Shown: positions 43,741 to 52,671, counted from the stretch's first letter. The stretch is DNA of 64,000 bases from Oscillatoria sp. FACHB-1406 (GCF_014698145.1 NZ_JACJSM010000001.1:470633-534632), one strand, 5' to 3'. Made by a program: numbers and translations. The notes: generated by a model from the letters alone, not told the origin.

Positions 43741-46227
43741 TTAATAACGCCGTAGTTCTCGCACTGGAATTAAACCCATTTCTCTGATTAAATACTGACC
43801 TTCATCCGTTTTTAGCATTTCTGCAAACTTTTTACCGGCTTCTGCTCCACTCCCTTTCTTTGGATAAACAACGGCTAGAGAATAAACTAAAGGAAATTCC
43901 CCCGACTCTAGGGCTGGGGTGTACGTTGGAAAATAGCTCCCTTTATCGTTACACAAATCTATTTGGGGCGTAATGGGTTTGTTATTGTTTTGGACGACAG
44001 ATTGAAAAATACGCTCTCCCTCAAGGATGGCAAGAGGATAAACCGAACATTGAGCAAAAACGCTACTTAAAAATGTCAATGCAATACTTGTTTTTCCTTC
44101 GTTTTCAAAATCGCTAAGAATTCGTTCGAGTAACATATTTGTTGTTAAGTTTCTACTCTTTTTAACTATTTTAGAGTATTTATTTCTGAAACTTGTTACG
44201 TCCTGGTATGCGAGATTTGGAGTGGATTTTTTTTGCAAAAACTCTTCAAATAATTGTCTTATCTCTAAGTCATATACACCCGGAGAGAAATAGATATCTT
44301 TTATTTTTTGACCTGGGAGGGTATTACTTTTTTCAGTATAGAGCGATCGCAATTGTTCGCTGGATATTTTCCCTTGTAAAGATTGGGCAATACCTTTATC
44401 CCTTGTATAGGCGCTGAAAGCCACGACAGGAACGACAACATCATAAGCAATAACCTGCCGAGTGAGTTGATTTGGTAATTTTTCGCTGCTGCGAAGCAGG
44501 GCAAAATCAAGTTTATTTGAAATTAGGTCTTGAATAATTTTTGCTGTTGTGCGATCGCAATAATCTTTTGACTTTTTAGTTCTTTCCTTACTACACTGAT
44601 AAATATACTGTTTGGAGAGAGTCGGATAACGTTGCTCGATCTCATCCTTTAAGGTCTTGCCATCAGGGTACTTTTTATAATTTGGCGGCTCTATCGGGAA
44701 AACTCCTGTTGTTTCCACGAAAAGATTATGCCAATGACTCCCTCGAACTGTTGCATATTTAACTTTTTGTTTCCCTTGACTTAAGCTAATCTTGCTGAAA
44801 CAGCATTCGTAGCGATCGTCTTTTTGAACGGCCACTTGTTGTTCTGGCTTTTCAAAAATTTTTTCCCAGAAAAATTTCAGAAATAGTGCTATAAGCCCGA
44901 TCGCACCCAGGAACAACAACAGTTTAAAAATAAAACGAAAGATTTTACGATCCGCTTCTCGATTTTCTTTTTTTTCTTCCGCTTCCTCTGGGAGAGAGAC
45001 AATGGGTGTATCCTCGATAGTTCGGAGGTATTTCCGTGCCTCTTCAGCGCTGGAAAATGGCTCTTCTAAACCTAACAGCTTCCGAATAAAAAATTCTAAT
45101 GGAGAAGGAGAAATTAACGCTATTTTATCTTCTATTGTCTGGAGATCGACAGCCCGACCAAAATCGCCATCTATTCTTCCTCTCGAAAGAAGATAAAGAC
45201 ATAAGTAACCTAAATCGATTAGGTCTTGTAATGTAGGATCGTCAAAAATAGGATTAAACTGATTTTGAGGAGTGGCACTCGAAAGGATAAGATTTTCCCA
45301 TAACGCGAGATCTGCCAGGTACACGGAGAATGGTGTTTTACTGATAGGCTCTTGAGTACGATGAATAACAATTTTAATACTATCTGGAGTCAGATTTTTA
45401 TGCGCTAAACTTGGCTTAAGATTGCCCCCAAAACGAAATTTATGATTGTGAATAAACCATAGCGTTTGCAAAATATCATCTAAAATTTTAATCGTTTGAT
45501 GGAAAGTTATTGTTTCAGTTGCATTCAGCCATTCTCGAAGTGTTAGGCAATTTTCAAGAGGCTCGGAAACAAGATAACATCTTTTTTCCTGACGATCGAC
45601 AATAATATCTTGAGGAACAATAATGCGAAATCTTTTCCCTTGTTCTTCACTAATATTTAAGTTTGATAAATCTTCAAATCTGTCAAGAGATTCTTCGACT
45701 TCGCGACCGCTCAAATTTTCTTTTAATAATAAATATTCTTTCAGTAAAACGATCCGTTCGCTTAAAGCTTGAACGGCTTGATAAATTCGTTTTTTTTGCC
45801 CTCCTTTATCTTCGAGAAGTGCTACAATTTCGTAACGCTTGCCTCGGCCCCCTCTAATTTCTTTCCCGATTTCTAACGGTTTTGTCTCCGTCAAATTCAT
45901 GAAAGATGAATAAAAAGGTGAAGATATACCAGGATGAGAGCGGAGCAAGGGCTGTTCGGAAACAATCGGTTGTCCTGGAGAGACTCTATTGCTTTGAATA
46001 AATTCCTGAGACGATGGCGCTGTTACGGGCTGCGTTACGCTTGCTTCAGATTCTGGCGAAGCTAAATCTTGAGAGCGCTGTCCGAGTTTTGGAAATTCTG
46101 CTTTCTCATAGACATCTTGAGCTTTTCGTCGTCCCGTTTGCAATAAAATTTGGTCGGGATGACGAATAAACGTTATAACTTCTCTAACACGACTGCCAAC
46201 GTGATTAACTACATCAGTGAGTCTCAC
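43741..46227 (-). CDS. Membrane pseudokinase fused to a PstS-like solute-binding domain
   Basis: 828 residues. Residues about 115-400 form a protein-kinase-like domain (RYEIVALLEDKGGQKKRIYQA; RIVLLKEYLL). The catalytic loop HRDLKPxN is replaced by HKNLTPDS, lacking the catalytic Asp, and the DFG position reads DLA, so it is probably inactive. One membrane helix lies at about 427-450 (FRFIFKLLLFLGAIGLIALFLKF). The C-terminal about 350 residues resemble PBP-type phosphate-binding proteins and end with PKKGSGAEAGKKFAEMLKTD and IREMGLIPVRELRRY. An outside-sensing domain joined to a cytoplasmic scaffold in the middle of the tube operon suggests a trigger or docking role; this is inference. Confidence 0.75.
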   Translation of the reverse strand: MRLTDVVNHVGSRVREVITFIRHPDQILLQTGRRKAQDVYEKAEFPKLGQRSQDLASPESEASVTQPVTAPSSQEFIQSNRVSPGQPIVSEQPLLRSHPGISSPFYSSFMNLTETKPLEIGKEIRGGRGKRYEIVALLEDKGGQKKRIYQAVQALSERIVLLKEYLLLKENLSGREVEESLDRFEDLSNLNISEEQGKRFRIIVPQDIIVDRQEKRCYLVSEPLENCLTLREWLNATETITFHQTIKILDDILQTLWFIHNHKFRFGGNLKPSLAHKNLTPDSIKIVIHRTQEPISKTPFSVYLADLALWENLILSSATPQNQFNPIFDDPTLQDLIDLGYLCLYLLSRGRIDGDFGRAVDLQTIEDKIALISPSPLEFFIRKLLGLEEPFSSAEEARKYLRTIEDTPIVSLPEEAEEKKENREADRKIFRFIFKLLLFLGAIGLIALFLKFFWEKIFEKPEQQVAVQKDDRYECCFSKISLSQGKQKVKYATVRGSHWHNLFVETTGVFPIEPPNYKKYPDGKTLKDEIEQRYPTLSKQYIYQCSKERTKKSKDYCDRTTAKIIQDLISNKLDFALLRSSEKLPNQLTRQVIAYDVVVPVVAFSAYTRDKGIAQSLQGKISSEQLRSLYTEKSNTLPGQKIKDIYFSPGVYDLEIRQLFEEFLQKKSTPNLAYQDVTSFRNKYSKIVKKSRNLTTNMLLERILSDFENEGKTSIALTFLSSVFAQCSVYPLAILEGERIFQSVVQNNNKPITPQIDLCNDKGSYFPTYTPALESGEFPLVYSLAVVYPKKGSGAEAGKKFAEMLKTDEGQYLIREMGLIPVRELRRY

Positions 46228-46268
46228 AGGAATTGATTGGGTTTACACCCAGATAAAGGGATTTTAAT

Positions 46269-46619
46269 CTAGGTTTCTTGGAGCGATATTGCTTCTGCTT
46301 GAAGGGGTTCTGTTCGCGATTGTGCGTTTTCTTCTAATTCATTAATTTGACGGTAGAATCCGTGTAAGTAATTTAAATCGCAAGCGTATAATCCTTCGAT
46401 TGTTGCGGGGGTGATTTCTTCTAACGCCCCCAGGCGAGTAATGACTCGAGCGAGAATGATAATTGTCGAATAAGCGGGATTAGACTTAACGCGCGGGTCG
46501 CGCAAGGGAATAATTTCATCAGCCGCTTTAGCCAAACGCATTATGCCCTTGCGGTGCAAATTTCCACTGCTATCGAGATAGCCTTTCGGTAGCGTAAATT
46601 CAAATTCAGTTTGGAACAT
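46269..46619 (-). CDS. CIS tail assembly chaperone-like protein, first copy
   Basis: 116 residues. Opening FEFTLPKGYLDSSGNLHRKGIMRL, helix IIILARVITRLGALEEIT and YACDLNYLHGFYRQINELEE match the paralogue at 27533-27910. It lies 6 bp after the second tube gene, the position of the tail assembly chaperone in phages. Unlike the other copy it lacks the CPQC motif and no DUF6760 frame follows: only 41 bp separates it from the pseudokinase. Confidence 0.8.
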   Translation of the reverse strand: MFQTEFEFTLPKGYLDSSGNLHRKGIMRLAKAADEIIPLRDPRVKSNPAYSTIIILARVITRLGALEEITPATIEGLYACDLNYLHGFYRQINELEENAQSRTEPLQAEAISLQET

Positions 46620-46625
46620 TTAATT

Positions 46626-47105
46626 TTATTTCGAGCGAGTCAGCATATCTACAGCAATTTCGAGTTCTTCAATTTCCATTTCACTACTGCTGGCATTAAA
46701 ACCAGAAGCTTTATATCGCGTCGGCCAAGCGCCTTGAAATTCTAAAATTGCCTGGGCTTCTCCAGCTTGGTCGTAAATGGTCAGCGAACCTTCACGAAAC
46801 TGTTTAGCCCAGTTTCCTTCTTCTACCGCCTTAAACCAATTCCATAGGGTTTTGGAGTTTGTCATTCCTCTACGCAACGTAATATTACTGGTTTTGACGT
46901 TGCCTGGAATTTTAGTCCGAACCATTCGACCGGATTTAGCTTCGCCCCATTGTTGGGGAGTCACTTCGCAAATCTCAATGACTTCTTGGCTGCGTTCGAT
47001 GCCTTGACATTCGAGGAATGTTGCATCTACGCTGTCCTGACTGCCGTCGAGTTTAAGTTCGACGTAGAAGCGATTCGCTGTTAGCCGTTCGGTAAATGCT
47101 GTCAT
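46626..47105 (-). CDS. CIS inner tube protein, second copy (gp19-like)
   Basis: 159 residues. TANRFYVELKLDGSQDSVDATFLECQGI, NITLRRGMTNSKTLWNWFKAV and WPTRYKASGFNASSSEMEIEELEIAVD are typical of gp19/Hcp-like tube subunits. It follows the first tube gene with a 98-bp gap and precedes the assembly chaperone. Several tube paralogues per locus are normal in eCIS (Afp1/Afp5). Confidence 0.92.
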   Translation of the reverse strand: MTAFTERLTANRFYVELKLDGSQDSVDATFLECQGIERSQEVIEICEVTPQQWGEAKSGRMVRTKIPGNVKTSNITLRRGMTNSKTLWNWFKAVEEGNWAKQFREGSLTIYDQAGEAQAILEFQGAWPTRYKASGFNASSSEMEIEELEIAVDMLTRSK

Positions 47106-47203
47106 AATTCCTCGTTCCTAAAAATCTTACGGATTCGGAAGCACAAAGACGGGTTAGCTGACCTCGCTCGAACCAGTTGCAAACAGAATTTGAGCCTTAT
47201 CGA

Positions 47204-47662
47204 TTACTGGACGCGCTTAATTCCTTCATGGACTAATTCAATGGTTTCATTTGCCATGTTTCCATCCCCCGAAGTGAAGCTAGGACCTTCGTATTTACAA
47301 GGGTAGGCTTGGACAATTTCCCACCGCGCTTGAATGCTTCCCCCTTGGTCGTAGGCACTTACCGAAGCGGCTTTACGATTGCTTTGCCACTGCGAGCTTC
47401 CTGCATCATTGGTGTTACAGTTTTTGTACCATTCATAGAGGTCTTTATCGGTGGTGGCAACCACTTTAACCTTAACGTTGGTAAATTTTTCGTTGGTTGG
47501 GGTTGCTTGGCGCAGTTTGGTTCCTCCTTTACCAGAACCGAGAACGCCACCACTTCCAGCAACGGGAGATTCGACGGATAATCCTCCAACTTCCAAAATT
47601 TGCTTTTCGCCTACACCGTCTGCTTCAAAGTAAAAGCGACAAGCTGTTAATAGTTCTGCCAT
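47204..47662 (-). CDS. CIS inner tube protein, major copy (gp19/Hcp-like, Afp1-like)
   Basis: 152 residues. The phage tail tube pattern is clear: LLTACRFYFEADGVGEKQILEVGGL, then EKFTNVKVKVVATTDKDLYEW and QAYPCKYEGPSFTSGDGNMANETIELVHEGIKRV. Its place directly after the sheath gene is the usual position of the main tube subunit. It starts with a good ribosome binding site (TAGGAG) before the ATG. Confidence 0.93.
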   Translation of the reverse strand: MAELLTACRFYFEADGVGEKQILEVGGLSVESPVAGSGGVLGSGKGGTKLRQATPTNEKFTNVKVKVVATTDKDLYEWYKNCNTNDAGSSQWQSNRKAASVSAYDQGGSIQARWEIVQAYPCKYEGPSFTSGDGNMANETIELVHEGIKRVQ

Positions 47663-47714
47663 TGCTCAACTCCTAAGATTTTGATGATTTTCCTTGAAAT
47701 TTTAAAGCTTTTGC

Positions 47715-47802
47715 TAAGCTAAGACGCATCTAAATTGGGTATCCTCGATCTCCCCGTCTCCCCGTCAGACTCAAATCACAATTTAAATGCAGAACAGCTT
47801 AT
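47715..47802. repeat. Dispersed repeat, copy B (inverted relative to copy A at 37.4 kb)
   Basis: Read on the minus strand it contains ATAAGCTGTT ... ATTTAAATTGTG ... CTGACGGGG ... TTAGATGCGTCTTAGCTTA, the same blocks as copy A. It starts at the sheath stop codon and lies in the sheath-tube gap. Confidence 0.75.
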
Positions 47803-49490
47803 TGATTGGGAGACCACTGACTGACTCTGAAGATAATAAATTCAGCCGGACGAACGGGACAGACTCCTACTTCGATATAGAGGCGACCCAAGATCATTGT
47901 TTCTGGGGTATTAAGTTCTTTGTCGCACTTGACGTAGAAAGCTTCGGCGGGCGAACTGCCAAATAAGGCTCCTTCTCGCCACAGTCGTTCGAGAAAATTG
48001 CTAACGGTTCGCGTGACTCGCGCCCATAAATCTTCATCGTTGGGTTCAAAAACTGCCCATTGGGTTCCTTGTTCGATTGACTTTTCGATGTAGCTCATCA
48101 AACGACGAACGCTGATATAACGCCATTCGGTGATTTCGGGTTCGACGAGGGTGCGAGCGCCCCAAATTTTTAGACCTCGGTTGGGGAATTTCCGGATGCA
48201 ATTCACGCCCAAGGGGTTGAGCAGTTCTTGTTCGCGAAAGTTGGTTTCGTAGGCGAGGGAAAGAACGCCGCGAGGGGTCACGTTAGCGGGGGCTTTATAT
48301 ACGCCTCTAGTTTCGTCGGTTTGACACCAAACTCCCATCATGTGGCCGCAGGGGGGAACGTAAATTCCTTTGCCGTTGGCGCGGGGATTGGGAACTTTAA
48401 TCCACGGGTAGTAAAGTGCGGCAAATTGAGAACGCCGCCCGAAGTCATCTAACCATTCTTTAACGTCTTGGGGTCTGCTTTGTTCGGGAGAGGTTGGGGC
48501 TTGGCTTCTTCGGGTTTTGACGGGTGGCGCATCGAGGACAACCATGCGATAGGCGGGGCTGGGGGCGGCATTTTCGCAGCCGGTAATCATGGTTTCCATT
48601 ACGCCATGAACCTGTTCGAGGTTGAGGAGTCCGCGTTCGTAGGCGAGCATGAGGTCGGGACAGGCAACCATTGCTACATCGTCAATTTCAAACAGTCCTT
48701 GAACGCCGCGACGATTTTTGCGCGATCCTGATAGTTTTTGGTGGAGGCGCTCGGCGGGATAAACTTCGGGAGGAGGAGCGACTTCGTAGTAACCGTTGGC
48801 CGGACGACGGGCGAGAGGAAGTCCGCGATCGCTTTTGATTTCAACGTCGATATAGGGGGATTCTTGGAGAGCGGTTAAAACAAAGGTTCCTTCTTCTGGG
48901 GCGACCTCTGGATTCATGGTGAGATGCCGATAGGGGCCTTCTAGAACGTTTTCTCCTTGTTTAACGGTGAGTTGGAAATATTCTCCGGTATCGAAGGGTT
49001 CTTCGTCGGGGTTATCTTCCAGGGGACGGGGTTCGTCGGTTTCGATAATGACGTTAATTCGTCCGCCTTCGGCTTGTTCGGGTTTGAGTTTGAGTTCGAG
49101 GGAGGGATGTTTTCCGGCGGTGGTAATGGCGGTAATGCTCTGATTTTCTGGGGGAGACTCGTCTTGAGCTTGAGATTGAGGCTGAGGAAGTTGGGTTCCT
49201 AAGCTAACAATCCAGCAGCGTCCTCCTCCGTTGTCAAACCAGCCTTTAACCGCGAAAGGAAGGTAAGCATTGAAATCGGTGAAGCCATCCGAACCGGGTT
49301 TGGCAAAACATTCGAGATATTGCGTCCAGTCGGCAATAAGTTGAGGTTCGAGTAATTCTGCATCTCCGCGTATGTCTTCGGTGAAACCAACGAAACCAGC
49401 TACGCTCATTGACATTCCTTCGATGGGGCGACTGCCTCGGTTGACTTCTTCGACATATACCCCTGGAGCGAAGTAGTCCAAACGTCCCAT
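47799..49490 (-). CDS. CIS contractile sheath protein (Afp2-like)
   Basis: 563 residues. The N-terminus LDYFAPGVYVEEVNRGSRPIEG and the C-terminal part (GLKIWGARTLVEPEITEWRYISVRRLMSYIEKSIEQGTQWAVFEPN, then FYVKCDKELNTPETM and PAEFIIFRVSQWSPNQ) are those of phage tail sheath proteins. The inserted middle domain is larger than in minimal sheaths. It is the first gene of the minus-strand structural operon, with ribosome binding site GGGAGAG five bases before the ATG. The stop overlaps dispersed repeat B. Confidence 0.96.
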   Translation of the reverse strand: MGRLDYFAPGVYVEEVNRGSRPIEGMSMSVAGFVGFTEDIRGDAELLEPQLIADWTQYLECFAKPGSDGFTDFNAYLPFAVKGWFDNGGGRCWIVSLGTQLPQPQSQAQDESPPENQSITAITTAGKHPSLELKLKPEQAEGGRINVIIETDEPRPLEDNPDEEPFDTGEYFQLTVKQGENVLEGPYRHLTMNPEVAPEEGTFVLTALQESPYIDVEIKSDRGLPLARRPANGYYEVAPPPEVYPAERLHQKLSGSRKNRRGVQGLFEIDDVAMVACPDLMLAYERGLLNLEQVHGVMETMITGCENAAPSPAYRMVVLDAPPVKTRRSQAPTSPEQSRPQDVKEWLDDFGRRSQFAALYYPWIKVPNPRANGKGIYVPPCGHMMGVWCQTDETRGVYKAPANVTPRGVLSLAYETNFREQELLNPLGVNCIRKFPNRGLKIWGARTLVEPEITEWRYISVRRLMSYIEKSIEQGTQWAVFEPNDEDLWARVTRTVSNFLERLWREGALFGSSPAEAFYVKCDKELNTPETMILGRLYIEVGVCPVRPAEFIIFRVSQWSPNQ

Positions 49491-49657
49491 GTCACTCTCC
49501 CTTAACGTAATTTAAGTTCAAGCCTAAGATAACTTAATAAGTTTTGCCAATTCGCGATCGCAAAACTTTACTGAGTATTTGAATTTTAAGGGATTGGAAG
49601 ATTAAGGTACACTCCATTAATGATAGGCTGGAATACTTTTTTCGCAAGTTCGAGCTA
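49491..49657. promoter_or_regulatory. Divergent promoter region between sheath operon and cap gene
   Basis: 167 bp, strongly AT-rich, between two divergent CIS genes, so both promoters should lie here. Toward the sheath, TTGCGA-17 bp-TTATTA is a weak sigma-70-like match. Toward the cap gene, TAATGAT near 49620 could be a -10. Neither is strong enough to assert. A GCGATCGC sits in the middle. Confidence 0.35.
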
Positions 49658-50941
49658 ATGAGTAACTATTTGGCGATCGCGACGGTAACGGCTGCTTTGC
49701 AAAAACTTCTTCTTACGGGAATCCAAGAAGATATGCCGGAAGCTAACGTTACTACCGTTCGTCCGGAGGTGACGGCTATTAATAACCAAGGTGCTGGGAT
49801 TAATATTTTTCTTTACCAAGCGTTACCGAACCCCGCTTGGCAAAATGCCGATTTACGCACGCGCCGCCCGAAAGAGAATTTGATCAAACACGGACAAGCG
49901 GGACTGGATCTTTACTATTTGCTAACGTTTTACGGAAATGAGGTGGAACTGCAACCTCAAAGACTTTTAGGGGCTGCAATCCAAACCTTGGTCGATCGAC
50001 CCATCCTCACGCAAGCCATGATTCGGGAAGTTTTAGCCGATCGCAATTTTGGGTTTTTAGGCGATTCGACGCTTGCCGATCAGGTGCAGCAAGTTATGTT
50101 TATTCCTAGCATTATGACGACGGAAGATTTATCGCGAATTTGGTCGGTTTTCTTCCAGATTCCTTATGCTTTATCCTTTGCTTATCAAGCTTCTGCTGTT
50201 TTGATTCAGGGCAAGCAGTTGGGTAAAGCTCCTTTACCCGTTCGCAAGACTCAGTTTTATGTTTCTCCAAGGTTGCCCGCGATTGAAAAAGTTAAGGTTT
50301 GCCGAGCAGAAGGCAAACCAATGTTGCTCCAACAAATTGGCGATCGCTTGCAAGATTATGGTAGTCTCACTTTAAGGATCGAGGGAAAGCAGTTGAGAGG
50401 AGAACCCACCACACGAGTGCAACTGGGGGATGCCCAGCTAACTCCTCAAGATGTAGGAGAAAATGGAGTTGAACTCATATTTTCAGAACTGACAACGGCT
50501 GAGAAAAATGCGTTGCGAGCGGGCGTACAAAAACTCCAAGTCATCCATCCGATTCCTGACGGTAGCTTTGCGCCGGAACGTGCGATTGAGTCTAATGCGA
50601 TCGCGATTGTGCTGTGTCCGAAGATTGAAAGCATCAATCTTACTCATGTTGAGGAGAACGAGGAGGGTTTATACGATGCTAGTTTGACGGTACGGCTCGA
50701 TTTGATGGTCGGTAAGCAACAAAGAGTCTTTGCAATTTTGAATAGTATTCAGAATGATAATCCGATAACTTACATTTTTGCGGCAGAGCAACGCGAAATT
50801 GCTACGCTTTCGTTAATATTTACAATAGACAATATTTCTTTAGGGGAATATCTCGTGCGCGTTCAGATTGACGGTGCGGAGAGTAATCTAGAGGTTGAGG
50901 GCGATCGCTATTCGGGACCTTTCGTTAGCTTGCAGCGTTGA
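49658..50941 (+). CDS. CIS cap/tail-terminator protein (DUF4255, Afp16-like)
   Basis: 427 residues. The N-terminal about 190 residues match DUF4255/Pvc16: AIATVTAALQKLLLTGIQED, then NIFLYQALPNPAWQNADLRT and LDLYYLLTFYGNE. This domain caps the tail end distal to the baseplate in Afp/PVC particles. The remaining about 230 residues hold two beta-rich domains (LRIEGKQLRGEPTTRVQLGD, an IPT/TIG-like look; FTIDNISLGEYLVRVQIDG) that extend the protein beyond the usual cap. Divergent from the sheath gene. Confidence 0.87.
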   Translation: MSNYLAIATVTAALQKLLLTGIQEDMPEANVTTVRPEVTAINNQGAGINIFLYQALPNPAWQNADLRTRRPKENLIKHGQAGLDLYYLLTFYGNEVELQPQRLLGAAIQTLVDRPILTQAMIREVLADRNFGFLGDSTLADQVQQVMFIPSIMTTEDLSRIWSVFFQIPYALSFAYQASAVLIQGKQLGKAPLPVRKTQFYVSPRLPAIEKVKVCRAEGKPMLLQQIGDRLQDYGSLTLRIEGKQLRGEPTTRVQLGDAQLTPQDVGENGVELIFSELTTAEKNALRAGVQKLQVIHPIPDGSFAPERAIESNAIAIVLCPKIESINLTHVEENEEGLYDASLTVRLDLMVGKQQRVFAILNSIQNDNPITYIFAAEQREIATLSLIFTIDNISLGEYLVRVQIDGAESNLEVEGDRYSGPFVSLQR

Positions 50942-50974
50942 GGCTATACTCAGAACTCTACTTTCTGATAATAT

Positions 50975-51619
50975 TCAGCACTGTTCAGCAGTTCTGCGAT
51001 TTTCTAATAAGGGTTCGATCGCGCGATCGATTTGCTCCCATAAAGCCTCTAAACTTCCCGAATTCTCTAAAACGACATCTGCCGCCGCTATTTTTTCGGC
51101 TAGGGGCATTTGACTTTCAATACGCGCGATCGCTTGCTCTAAATTGAGGCGATCGCGATTCATCAACCGTTCTAACTGTTGCTCGGCGGTGCAAGCAACG
51201 ACCCAAATTGTATTGACAAAATCGGTCATTTGTGATTCAAACAGTAAAGGAATCGCTAAAACGGCAATTTTTGGGGCAAGGCGAGCCAGTTCTGCAACGA
51301 AGCGATCGCGAACAAACGGGTGTATTTGCGCTTCAATCCAGCCTTTTTCCGCCTCGTCAGCAAACAGGATATTCCCTAATTCCGCGCGGTTTAAGCTGCC
51401 ATCTTCCTTCAGCATTCCGCTGCCGTAGCGCCGGACAATCGCCGCTAAAGCCGACGAACCGGGCGCTACCGCCTCTCGCGCGTAAATATCCGCATCCAAA
51501 ATCGGCAAGCCATACTGTTGGGCAAGATAGCGAGTTACCGTCGTTTTACCCGTCGCAATTCCGCCGGTTAAACCGATGCGGATGGGCGAGGTGTTAAAAT
51601 GAACGTTTAGCGAATTCAC
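50975..51619 (-). CDS. coaE: Dephospho-CoA kinase
   Basis: 214 residues; last step of coenzyme A synthesis, phosphorylating the 3'-hydroxyl of dephospho-CoA. P-loop GLTGGIATGKTT, then PILDADIYAREAV and LLFESQMTDFVNTIWVVAC, RLMNRDRL match the family. It starts 31 bp from divergent secG, so the two share a short promoter region. Length is standard. Confidence 0.95.
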   Translation of the reverse strand: MNSLNVHFNTSPIRIGLTGGIATGKTTVTRYLAQQYGLPILDADIYAREAVAPGSSALAAIVRRYGSGMLKEDGSLNRAELGNILFADEAEKGWIEAQIHPFVRDRFVAELARLAPKIAVLAIPLLFESQMTDFVNTIWVVACTAEQQLERLMNRDRLNLEQAIARIESQMPLAEKIAAADVVLENSGSLEALWEQIDRAIEPLLENRRTAEQC

Positions 51620-51650
51620 CGTACCTTAAAAAAAATTTCGAGAGTTCAGA

Positions 51651-51881
51651 ATGAACGTTCAGCAAGTTTTAACGATTGTTTGGGCAGCGTCAGCCTTATT
51701 TTTAATTATTTTAGTGTTATTGCACAGTCCCAAAGGCGATGGCATCGGCGGTATCGGCGGACAAGCGCAATTATTCACCAGCGCTAAAAGTGCCGAAACT
51801 TCTCTCAATCGCATTACTTGGGCGCTGAGTAGTGTATTTATCGGTTTGACGATTGTTTTGAGCGCTGGTTGGTTGAAGTAA
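51651..51881 (+). CDS. secG: Protein translocase subunit SecG
   Basis: 76 residues with two membrane helices (VLTIVWAASALFLIILVLLH; ITWALSSVFIGLTIVLSAGW) joined by the conserved SPKGDGIGGIGGQAQLFTSAKSAE loop. It forms part of the SecYEG channel in plasma and thylakoid membranes. Start ATG 51651, close to the divergent coaE start. Confidence 0.95.
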   Translation: MNVQQVLTIVWAASALFLIILVLLHSPKGDGIGGIGGQAQLFTSAKSAETSLNRITWALSSVFIGLTIVLSAGWLK

Positions 51882-51888
51882 GCGAGAA

Positions 51889-52671
51889 TTGCCGGTGAAT
51901 TATCGAGGGCGCTGGGGGGGAAAAGTTGCGATCGCTGCCTTTGTCGCCAGCCTCATCATTTTCTCTCCGGCGCTCCTCCCCAGTCAAGCAACCCCCCCTC
52001 AATCCTCTCTACCCGCGCCCGCAGCCACTCCCCCACAAAACCTGCCGCTGTTACAAGTCTATCCCCTACCGCCGCAACTCGAACGATGGCAGGATTCCGA
52101 GCAGCAAGGCGATTATTTTGATGCGATTAAACCGACGGCTGTCGGTTATTTAATTTGGTCGTCGTTTCCAATTAAAGTTTATATCGAACCGCCGAACGAT
52201 CCCGCAGATCGACGCTTTCAAGGTTGGTTTAAAGCCGTAGAAACCGCCGTTACCGAGTGGAATCAATATCTACCTTTAGAACGAGTTGCAGAGCGGGAAG
52301 TTGCGGATATTATTTGTTTGCGATCGCGTCCGCCCCTCCGCGCCACCCTCAACCGCCAAACCCGCACCTTTGAATTTCCCACCGCGCGTAACGCCGAAGC
52401 TAGTTACAAACTCTATTGGCGGGGAAACAACCCTTCTACCCTCGTCCATCGCTTCACCCTAGAAATTAGCCCCAATCAAACCGACGCATTCACCCTCGCC
52501 ACCGCCCGCCACGAACTCGGACACGCCCTTGGAATTTGGGGACACAGCCCCGATCCCGCCGATGCACTTTATGACACGCAAGTCAATAACCCGCCGCCGA
52601 TTTCTGCACGGGATATTAATACGTTGAAAAAGATTTATCAACAGCAAACGCGATTGGGTGGGAGTTTGTGA
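51889..52671 (+). CDS. Exported matrixin-like (M10-type) zinc metalloprotease
   Basis: About 260 residues from TTG 51889 or 258 from GTG 51895; both leave a signal peptide (VAIAAFVASLIIFSPALLPSQA). The zinc site HELGHALGIWGHS (HExxHxxGxxH) is intact and a proline-rich linker precedes the catalytic domain. Upstream, TAVTEWNQYLPLERV resembles the start of matrixin domains. No propeptide cysteine switch is visible. It follows secG with a 7-bp gap. Confidence 0.8.
   Translation: MPVNYRGRWGGKVAIAAFVASLIIFSPALLPSQATPPQSSLPAPAATPPQNLPLLQVYPLPPQLERWQDSEQQGDYFDAIKPTAVGYLIWSSFPIKVYIEPPNDPADRRFQGWFKAVETAVTEWNQYLPLERVAEREVADIICLRSRPPLRATLNRQTRTFEFPTARNAEASYKLYWRGNNPSTLVHRFTLEISPNQTDAFTLATARHELGHALGIWGHSPDPADALYDTQVNNPPPISARDINTLKKIYQQQTRLGGSL

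Noticed and set aside
11192-50941. Prophage
   Set aside because: No integrase, terminase, portal, capsid, lysis or tail-fibre genes are present; AAA+ ATPase, DUF4255 cap and DUF4157 mark a CIS instead.
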